Positions 5,853 to 11,425 of a DNA stretch of 11,425 nt are shown in pieces (the stretch's first letter is position 1; the number at the start of each line of letters is the position of its first letter). Both the position numbers and the translations under genes were made by a program. Source of the DNA: DATJBC01 sp035515515 (GTDB taxonomy: Bacteria > Actinomycetota > Acidimicrobiia > Acidimicrobiales > UBA8190); the NCBI GenBank assembly GCA_035515515.1, contig DATJBC010000034.1, forward strand, positions 1-11,425. Direction: 5' to 3'. The notes beneath the pieces were generated by a model that was given only the letters and a program-made list of their open reading frames with translations, was not told the origin of the DNA and did not search any database.

Positions 5853-7309
5853 GTGGCGTGCTCGTCGTGGACGTGGGCACCTCGGGGGTCCGCGCCGGCG
5901 TGGTCCGCCCCGACGGCGCCGTGGACAGCGTGCACCACGTGCCCGTGCTGCCCAGCTCGCCGGCACCGGGGTTCGTGGAGTTCGACGCGGCCGCCATGGC
6001 CGGCGCCGTGCTGGCCGTGGCCGAGCGGGCGCTGGCCGACGGGGGCCCCGTGGACGGCGTGGGCATCGCCAACCAGCGGGGCTCCACCGTGGTGTGGGAC
6101 CGCGCCGACGGCGTGCCCGTGGGCCCGGGCATCGGCTGGCAGGACCTGCGCACGGTGGGCACGTGCCTGGTGCTGCGCGACCAGGGCATCCGGGTGGCCC
6201 CCAACGAGTCGGCCACCAAGCTCGCCATGCTGCTCGACATGGCCGACCCCGAGCGCGGCCGCGACCTGTGCTTCGGCACCGTCGACACCTGGGTGGCCTG
6301 GACCCTGTCGGGCGGCACCGTGCACGTCACCGACGCCACCAACGCCGGGATCACCGGGCTGCGCACCGCCGACGGCTCGGGCTGGGACGACGCCATCCTC
6401 GAGGCGCTGCGGGTCCCGCGCGGCGCGCTCCCCGCCGTCGTGGACTCCTCGGGGGCCGTGGGCGAGGCGCGCGCCCTGCCCGGGGCCCCCGTCATCTGCG
6501 GCATCGCCGGCGACCAGCAGGCCTCGCTGGTGGGCCAGGGCTGCACACGCCCCGGCCTGGCCAAGGCCACCTTCGGCACCGGGGGCATGCTCGACCTGTG
6601 CGTGGGCGCCACGCGCCCGGGCTTCGCCCGGCGCGGCGGCGCCGGCACGTTCCCCATCGTGGCGTGGCAGCGCGCCGGCACACCCACGTGGGGCGTGGAG
6701 GCGGTCATGCTGTCGGCGGGCACCGCCGTGGAATGGCTGCGCGACGACCTCGGCATCATCGAGGACGCCGCCGACTCGCACGGGGTCGCGGCGGCGTGCG
6801 ACGACACGGGCGACGTGTTCTTCGTCCCCGCGCTGCTGGGGCTGGGCGCGCCGGTGTGGGACTTCGGGGCGCGGGGCACCTTCGTGGGCATCACGCGGGG
6901 CACGGGCCGGCCCGAGATGGTGCGCGCCGTGCTCGAGGGCGTCGCCCACCGCGGCGCCGACCTCCTCGAGGCGGCCGAGGCCGACACCGCCATGGCCATC
7001 GGCACCCTGCGGGTGGACGGCGGCATGACGGCCAACCCCACCTTCCTGTCGGCGCTGGCCGACGCCCTGGGGCGCCCCGTGGAGGTCTCCCCCGTCACCG
7101 AGGCCACCACCCTGGGCGCCGCCTACCTGGCCGGCATGGCGCTGGGCATGTGGGCGGACGAGGACGAGCTGGCCGGCACCTGGAAGCCGTCCACGGTGGT
7201 GGAGCCCCGCAGCACCGACCGGGCCCGGGCCACGGTGCGCGCGCGCTGGCTGGCGGCTCGCCAGCGGGCCGAGAACACCGTCCCCGAGCTCACCGCCGTC
7301 GAGTTCTGA
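5849..7309 (+). CDS. FGGY-family carbohydrate kinase, glycerol-kinase-like
   Basis: A 486-residue sugar/polyol kinase with two actin-like domains. The phosphate-1 loop VVDVGTSGVR is at 6-15, NQRGSTVVWDR at 75-85, GWQDLRT at 96-102, GTVDTWVAWTLSGG at 143-156, GIAGDQQAS with catalytic D222 at 218-226, a FGTGG loop, and VDGGMTANPTF followed by TLGAAYLAGMALG near the C-terminus. Overall it is closest to glycerol kinase. The pocket differs, however: against E. coli GlpK, R83, W103 and D245 are kept (R77, W97, D222), but E84 is G78 and Y135 is N119, and the segment between W97 and P118 is about 10 residues shorter. The natural substrate may therefore be another polyol or triose. The start at GTG 5849 overlaps the previous stop as GTGA, with GAGG 10 bases upstream; GTG 5843 is in frame and possible. 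The operon context with glpD suggests a phosphorylated three-carbon product. Confidence 0.9.
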   Translation: MSGVLVVDVGTSGVRAGVVRPDGAVDSVHHVPVLPSSPAPGFVEFDAAAMAGAVLAVAERALADGGPVDGVGIANQRGSTVVWDRADGVPVGPGIGWQDLRTVGTCLVLRDQGIRVAPNESATKLAMLLDMADPERGRDLCFGTVDTWVAWTLSGGTVHVTDATNAGITGLRTADGSGWDDAILEALRVPRGALPAVVDSSGAVGEARALPGAPVICGIAGDQQASLVGQGCTRPGLAKATFGTGGMLDLCVGATRPGFARRGGAGTFPIVAWQRAGTPTWGVEAVMLSAGTAVEWLRDDLGIIEDAADSHGVAAACDDTGDVFFVPALLGLGAPVWDFGARGTFVGITRGTGRPEMVRAVLEGVAHRGADLLEAAEADTAMAIGTLRVDGGMTANPTFLSALADALGRPVEVSPVTEATTLGAAYLAGMALGMWADEDELAGTWKPSTVVEPRSTDRARATVRARWLAARQRAENTVPELTAVEF

Positions 7310-7328
7310 GCGGCCCGGGGGGCCCGAT

Positions 7329-7378
7329 CGGACCTGGTCCGGCGCACGGTTCGGCCCTGGTCCGGCGTACAGTTCGGC
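7329..7378. repeat. Two tandem 23-base repeats with palindromic cores upstream of moxR
   Basis: Copies at 7333-7355 and 7356-7378 differ at two positions. Each begins with the right half of a palindrome: CGGACC-T-GGTCCG (7329-7341, a perfect 6-1-6) and CGGCCC-T-GGTCCG (7352-7364, one mismatch). The centres are 23 bases apart, about two helical turns, which is typical of paired operator sites. They lie in the 96-base gap between the kinase stop and moxR. No regulator is identified. Confidence 0.6.
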
Positions 7379-7392
7379 CGCGGCGGCGCCGA

Positions 7393-7398
7393 TAACGT
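7393..7398 (+). promoter_or_regulatory. Possible -10 element giving a leaderless moxR mRNA
   Basis: TAACGT ends 7 bases before the moxR ATG at 7406. There is no purine-rich ribosome binding site between the two. Transcription starting about 7 bases after a -10 hexamer would begin at or next to the ATG, as in actinobacterial leaderless mRNAs. The -35 region (AGTTCG, 7371-7376, 16-base spacer) is weak and sits in the second tandem repeat. Confidence 0.35.
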
Positions 7399-7405
7399 CT
7401 GTCTG

Positions 7406-8443
7406 ATGGAGGTCGCCCGCTTCGGAGAGGACGAAGGGGCCCCCGATCCCGTCGTGCGCGTGGCCGGGGGCGTGCGCGCCGACGCGCCGGGGGTGGACGT
7501 CCTGCCCGAGTACTCGGTGGAGGCCGCCATCGACCTGGGACGCGCCCTGGTCGACAACCTGAGCCGGGTGCTCCTCGGCACCCCCGGGGCGCTCACCGCG
7601 GCGGCCATGGCCGCCCTGTCGGGAGGGCACCTGCTCATCGAGGACGTGCCCGGGGTGGGCAAGACCGTGCTGGCCCGGGCCCTGGCGGTCACGCTGGGCA
7701 CCGACCTGTCGCGGGTGCAGGGCCATCCCGACCTCCTGCCCTCCGACGTCACCGGCGTGTCGGTGTTCGCCCCGGAGGCGGGGACGTGGGACTTCCGGCC
7801 CGGGCCCGTGTTCGCGCACGTCGTGCTGGTGGACGAGCTCAACCGCACGCCGCCGCGCACCCAGGCGGCGCTGCTCGAGGCCATGGAGGAGCAGCAGGTG
7901 AGCGTGGACGGCGAGTCGTGGCCGCTGCCGCGTCCGCACCTCGTGATCGCCACCCAGAACCCCTTCACCCAGCTGGGCACCTACTCGCTGGTGGAGAGCC
8001 AGCTCGACCGCTTCGCGCTGGCCACGGCCATCGGGTACCCCGACGCCAGCACCGAGGCGCGCCTGGTGCAGCACGCCGGGGGGCGCTTCGCCCTCGACGA
8101 GCTGCACGCCGTGTGCAGCGCCTCCCAGTGGCTGGCGGCCCAGCGCGCCACCGAGTCGGTGACCGTGGCCGGCGCCGTGGCCGACTACGCGGTGGCGCTG
8201 TGCCGGGCCAGCCGCAGCGCCCCCGGCGTCCGCCTGGGGGCGAGCCCCCGGGCGGCGATCTGGCTCATCCGCACCGCGCAGGCCCACGCCGTGCTGTCGG
8301 CCCGCGGCTTCGTCACCCCCGACGACGTGAAGGCGGTGGCCGTGGCGTGCCTGGCGCACCGGCTCCTCACCGACGACGGGGTGGAGCAGGGCGTGGCGGC
8401 GGTGCGGGCCCTCCTCGACACCACGCCTTCGCCCCGACCGTGA
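7406..8443 (+). CDS. MoxR-family AAA+ ATPase
   Basis: A 345-residue AAA+ ATPase of the MoxR type, a chaperone-like group thought to help assemble or activate partner proteins, often ones encoded next to DUF58 genes. Walker A is EDVPGVGKT (79-87). Walker B is VVLVDELN (139-146, with D143 and E144), followed by the family signature RTPPRTQAALLEAMEEQQV. Sensor 1 is VIATQNP, and the YSLVESQLDRF segment and C-terminal lid helices follow. It is slightly longer than usual because of an acidic, alanine-rich N-terminus of about 35 residues, so a start further in is possible. The ATG at 7406 has no ribosome binding site but sits 7 bases after a -10-like hexamer, which favours leaderless translation. 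The stop overlaps the next gene's start by 4 bases. It is cytosolic, with no signal peptide. Confidence 0.93.
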   Translation: MEVARFGEDEGAPDPVVRVAGGVRADAPGVDVLPEYSVEAAIDLGRALVDNLSRVLLGTPGALTAAAMAALSGGHLLIEDVPGVGKTVLARALAVTLGTDLSRVQGHPDLLPSDVTGVSVFAPEAGTWDFRPGPVFAHVVLVDELNRTPPRTQAALLEAMEEQQVSVDGESWPLPRPHLVIATQNPFTQLGTYSLVESQLDRFALATAIGYPDASTEARLVQHAGGRFALDELHAVCSASQWLAAQRATESVTVAGAVADYAVALCRASRSAPGVRLGASPRAAIWLIRTAQAHAVLSARGFVTPDDVKAVAVACLAHRLLTDDGVEQGVAAVRALLDTTPSPRP

Positions 8444-9438
8444 CCGGGCGCGCCGCGGGGCCCGGTGCCGCCCGCGGCCGGCCCCGCCGGCGCCGTGTCC
8501 CGGTGCCCGTGCGGCCCCTCGTGCCCCTGGCGGGGTGCGCGGCGGTCCTGCTCGTCTGGGAGCTCGTGGCCCACAACAGCGGGGCCGGCTGGGTACAGGC
8601 CGTGGGCGACGTGCTGGCCGGCGTCCTCGCCGTGGGCCTGGTGGCCCCGGCGCTGGCCACGGGGCGGGCCCGGGTGCGCGTGGTGGAGAGCCCCGCCGAC
8701 GCCTCCGCCGGCCTGCCCGTCGAGCTCGCCGTGCACGCCTCGAGCCGGGTGCGGCTCACGCCGCTCGTCCCGCCCGGCCCGGCCACCTTCGCCGGGCCCG
8801 GCCGGGCCGGCACCGTGGCCCGGCCGCTGACGCTGCTCCCCGAGCGGCGCGGCGTGCACGCCACCGTCGTCGTCGAGGTCGCCTCCGCCGCGCCCTTCGG
8901 CCTGCTGTGGTGGCGCCGGCACGCGCAGGTCGAGCTGCCCCGCGCCCTGTGCGTCGGGCCCCGCCTGGGCGCGCCGCTGGCGGTGGCGGCGGGGGCCGAG
9001 CGCGCCGCGGGCACGGGCGGGCGCGCCACGCCCGCCCCCCTCGGCGAGCCCCGCGGGGTGCGCCCCTACCGGCCCGGCGACCAGCGCCGCTTCATGCACT
9101 GGCCCGCCACCGCCCACACCGGCGACCTCATGGTGCGCGAGATGGAGGACGCCGGCGCCGGGCCGGTGACGCTCGAGGTGCACCTCCCCGAGGACCCCGA
9201 GGCGGCCGAGCGGCTGGCCGAGCGCGCCCTGGGCACCGTGGTGGCCCTGGTCGACACGGGGACGCCGGTGCGGCTGGCCACCACCGAGGAGGACGGCGCC
9301 CGCGTCGGGGCGGTGGGCGACCGCCGCAGCGCCGGGCGGCGCCTGGCGCGCGCCGTGGCCGACGCCGCCGGGCACGGTGCCGGCACGGTCACGGTCGCCC
9401 CCGCCGGACCCCGCCCCACGCGGCGGCGCGCGCCGTGA
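8440..9438 (+). CDS. DUF58 domain-containing membrane protein
   Basis: A 332-residue protein. A basic N-terminus (RPRRRR, 14-19) precedes two hydrophobic segments at about 27-44 and 54-73, which probably anchor it in the membrane with the rest in the cytosol. The DUF58 signature is GVRPYRPGDQRRFMHW (206-221) followed by TGDLMVRE, close to the usual R-x-Y-x-x-G-D-x-x-R-x-I-x-W pattern. The last 100 residues form a divergent, von Willebrand A-like region. No enzymatic activity is known for DUF58; it almost always travels with moxR and a transglutaminase, and the three are thought to work together at the cell envelope. GTG 8440 overlaps the moxR stop as GTGA, and no ribosome binding site is visible, so translation is probably coupled. 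The C-terminus is arginine- and proline-rich and runs into the next overlap. Confidence 0.9.
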   Translation: MTGRAAGPGAARGRPRRRRVPVPVRPLVPLAGCAAVLLVWELVAHNSGAGWVQAVGDVLAGVLAVGLVAPALATGRARVRVVESPADASAGLPVELAVHASSRVRLTPLVPPGPATFAGPGRAGTVARPLTLLPERRGVHATVVVEVASAAPFGLLWWRRHAQVELPRALCVGPRLGAPLAVAAGAERAAGTGGRATPAPLGEPRGVRPYRPGDQRRFMHWPATAHTGDLMVREMEDAGAGPVTLEVHLPEDPEAAERLAERALGTVVALVDTGTPVRLATTEEDGARVGAVGDRRSAGRRLARAVADAAGHGAGTVTVAPAGPRPTRRRAP

Positions 9439-11425
9439 AGGTGCTCGACGCGGTGCGGCGCGCCAACCGCCCCGGCCCCCCCGAGGACTCCCGGGTGCTG
9501 CGCGTGGCGTGCGCGGGCGCCGTGGTCGCCGGCATCGGCGCGTGCCGGGCCGAGGGAGAGCTCTCCGCGCTCGTCACCGCGTCGTCGGTGGCGCTCGTGG
9601 TGGCGGGGATGACCCTGTCGTACCGCACGCGCCACAAGCCCCTGCCGTGGATCAAGCCCGTGCTGGCGGTGGCGGCCATGCTCGCCTTCGCCTGGTTCTT
9701 CCACGAGATCACCAGGGAGGGCCTCTACGACGTCACCACCGTCGAGGACCCGCTGGCCGTGCTGTTCGTGTGGGTGCAGGTGGCCCACGCCTTCGACGTG
9801 CCGGCGCGCCGCGACCTGGCCTTCTCGCTGGCCGGGTCGGCGAGCCTCATGGCGGTGGCCGCCGCCCAGGCCATCGACATGGCCTTCGGGGCCTACGTGC
9901 TGGCCTGGGCGGCGTGCGGCGTGGTGGGCCTCTTCGCCATGTGGGGCTCGGCCAGCGAGGGAGGGCGCCTGGGGGCCCGGGGCGTGGGCGGGGCGCTGGC
10001 GGCCGTGGCCGTCACCGGCGCGGCGGTGCTCGTCGTGCTGCCCGCGCCCCACGTGGCGGGCCGCATCGACTTCCCCGCCGTGGCCGGGCCGGGGGGCACG
10101 CTGCCCGTGCCCGGCGCCCTGGCCGGCGACGGCTCGCTGTCGCAGCTGGCCAAGCCGGGGAGCCCGTCGGGGGCCACCCGGGTGGGGGGCTTCCTGGGGT
10201 TCTCCGACCACCTCGACACCGCCCTGCGGGGCCAGCTGGCCGACACCGTCGTCATGCGGGTGCGCGCCCAGCGGCCGTCGTTCTGGCTGGGCGAGACCTT
10301 CGACGACTGGGACGGCGCCAGCTGGGTCGCCAAGTCGACCCGCACCCAGCGGCTCGACTCGGCGTCGCCGTTCATCCTCCCCGACCCGCCGTCGTCGGCG
10401 ACGAGCGCCCCGGCGCAGACCGACCTGCAGACCTTCTACATCACGACGTCCTCGCCCAACCTCGTGTTCCACGCCGGCAACGCGCACGCCGTGTGGTTCC
10501 CGAGCGACAGCCTCTTCGTGTCCTCCGACGGCACCGTGGTCTCCCCCATCGCGCTGGGCCCGGGCGCCATCTACACGGTGCAGTCCTACGTGAGCGACCC
10601 CACCGCCGCCGACCTGCGCGGCGCGAGGACGCCGTCGGCGGCGGCGCGCGGCGCGCTGGCCCCGTACCTGTCGCTCCCCCACCCCTACCCCCAGGCCCAG
10701 GCGCTGGCACAGCGGGTCAGCGCCCGCGCCCCGGACGCCTACGACAAGGTGGAGCGCCTCATCGCCTGGATCGGCGCCCACACGCGCTACTCCACCGACA
10801 TCCCGCCCCTGCGGCCGGGGCAGGACACCGTGGACGAGTTCCTCTTCGGCAACCGCACCGGCTTCTGCGAGCAGATCTCGACCTCGCTGGCGGTGATGCT
10901 GCGCTCCATCGGCATCCCGGCCCGTGAGGCGGTGGGCTACGTGCCGGGTCCCTACAACCCCATCACCGACCTCTACGACGTCCAGGCCAACGACGCCCAC
11001 GCCTGGGTGCAGGTGTGGTTCCCCGGCTACGGCTGGCAGAACTTCGACCCCACCGCGGTGGTGCCCCTGGCCAACCCGTCGCCGGGCGCCACGCTCCTGC
11101 ACGACGTGTCCCACGCGCTGGCCCCGGTGCCGTGGATCCCGGTGGGCGCGGTGGCGGTGCTGGGCGCGGCGACGGTCGTCGCCGTGCGCCGCCGGCGGCG
11201 TCGTCCCCGGGCGTGGCCCCAGCGCGCCGCCTCCGTCATGGAGCGGGCGGGCCGGCGCGCCGGGCGGACACGGCAACCGGGCGAGACCATGACCGAGTAC
11301 GCCGCCGCGCTCGACGCGCGGGCCGGCGACCGCTCGGGGAGCTGGGCCGCGCTGGCGGCGGTGGTGGAGTCCCACGCCTACGGGGGCCGGCCGCTCGAGC
11401 GGGCCGAGGGCGAGCGCATCCTGGA
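9435..11425 (+). CDS. TgpA-like membrane transglutaminase, 3' end missing
   Basis: Open to the right edge, with 663 codons visible. The N-terminal third (about 20-203) has six or seven hydrophobic segments, the DUF3488/TgpA_N arrangement. An extracytoplasmic part follows, with SFWLGETFDDWDG at about 279-291 and then a transglutaminase core. The catalytic triad is visible: C478 in GFCEQIST, H522 in DAHAWVQVW and D538 in FDPT. The core is followed by another membrane segment (about 567-584) and an arginine-rich stop-transfer stretch. The cytoplasmic tail contains GETMTEYAAAL, resembling the C-terminal DUF4129-type region, and is cut off by the window. Such proteins are thought to cleave or crosslink proteins outside the membrane; in Pseudomonas TgpA is essential, but the actinobacterial substrate is unknown. 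The start at GTG 9435 overlaps the DUF58 stop as GTGA. It is the third gene of the moxR operon. Confidence 0.92.
   Translation, partial: MKVLDAVRRANRPGPPEDSRVLRVACAGAVVAGIGACRAEGELSALVTASSVALVVAGMTLSYRTRHKPLPWIKPVLAVAAMLAFAWFFHEITREGLYDVTTVEDPLAVLFVWVQVAHAFDVPARRDLAFSLAGSASLMAVAAAQAIDMAFGAYVLAWAACGVVGLFAMWGSASEGGRLGARGVGGALAAVAVTGAAVLVVLPAPHVAGRIDFPAVAGPGGTLPVPGALAGDGSLSQLAKPGSPSGATRVGGFLGFSDHLDTALRGQLADTVVMRVRAQRPSFWLGETFDDWDGASWVAKSTRTQRLDSASPFILPDPPSSATSAPAQTDLQTFYITTSSPNLVFHAGNAHAVWFPSDSLFVSSDGTVVSPIALGPGAIYTVQSYVSDPTAADLRGARTPSAAARGALAPYLSLPHPYPQAQALAQRVSARAPDAYDKVERLIAWIGAHTRYSTDIPPLRPGQDTVDEFLFGNRTGFCEQISTSLAVMLRSIGIPAREAVGYVPGPYNPITDLYDVQANDAHAWVQVWFPGYGWQNFDPTAVVPLANPSPGATLLHDVSHALAPVPWIPVGAVAVLGAATVVAVRRRRRRPRAWPQRAASVMERAGRRAGRTRQPGETMTEYAAALDARAGDRSGSWAALAAVVESHAYGGRPLERAEGERIL

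Noticed and set aside
7311..7325. Terminator after the FGGY kinase gene
   Set aside because: Only a 5-bp GGCCC/GGGCC stem with a 3-base loop and no T run. In this composition such stems are expected by chance.
5627..8359. A very long open frame on the minus strand (910 codons), with other long antisense frames across the plus-strand genes
   Set aside because: Stops are rare in all frames at this GC content. The translations are low-complexity (R, G, H, P, A), match no family, and lie opposite genes with clear motifs.
9435..11425. The transglutaminase as a toxin or secreted effector
   Set aside because: The multi-helix N-terminus, DUF3488-like layout and moxR-DUF58 neighbours identify the common housekeeping TgpA type.

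Overview
The window reads as ordinary chromosomal DNA of a very GC-rich actinobacterium. A WhiB-family regulator (a group confined to actinobacteria and their phages), heavy use of GTG starts, stop/start overlaps of the GTGA type and a WhmD/GlpD2-like gene repertoire all point there. The DUF3501/rubrerythrin pair and the overall composition would fit an Acidimicrobiia-type lineage, but that narrower placement is inference. I see no mobile element, CRISPR array, tRNA, rRNA or origin. No gene-free stretch exceeds about 190 bases.

Left arm (1-2419, all on the minus strand). A WhiB regulator is followed 22 bases later by a RidA-family gene that runs off the left edge. To their right, a separate minus-strand operon encodes a PerR-type Fur repressor, a short rubrerythrin (peroxide reductase) and a DUF3501 protein. 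perR and the rubrerythrin gene overlap by 13 bases. The rubrerythrin-DUF3501 spacer is 128 bases long and packed with inverted and direct repeats. A hairpin with a T-rich tail ends the operon. The set looks like a peroxide-sensing and detoxifying unit, with DUF3501 as the uncharacterised member.

Divergent promoter (2420-2541). This holds a 10-6-10 inverted repeat just upstream of perR, which is a good candidate operator, and a GC-rich stem-loop in the leader of the rightward operon.

Central operon (2542-7309, plus strand). A GlpD-type glycerol-3-phosphate dehydrogenase, an alkyldihydroxyacetonephosphate-synthase-like FAD oxidase and a glycerol-kinase-like FGGY kinase are tightly coupled (8-base gap, then a 4-base overlap). 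The kinase lacks two of the residues that hold glycerol in GlpK. The operon may therefore act on a glycerol-like polyol, or feed ether-type lipid chemistry, rather than simply use glycerol.

Right arm (7406-11425, plus strand). The familiar moxR-DUF58-transglutaminase operon is joined by two successive GTGA overlaps and runs off the right edge. Its promoter region contains two 23-base tandem repeats with palindromic cores, and the first gene may be translated from a leaderless mRNA.

Most of the window is conventional. The parts that deserve follow-up are the altered substrate pocket of the FGGY kinase beside the AGPS-like enzyme, the PerR/rubrerythrin/DUF3501 unit with its candidate operator, and the tandem palindromes ahead of moxR.
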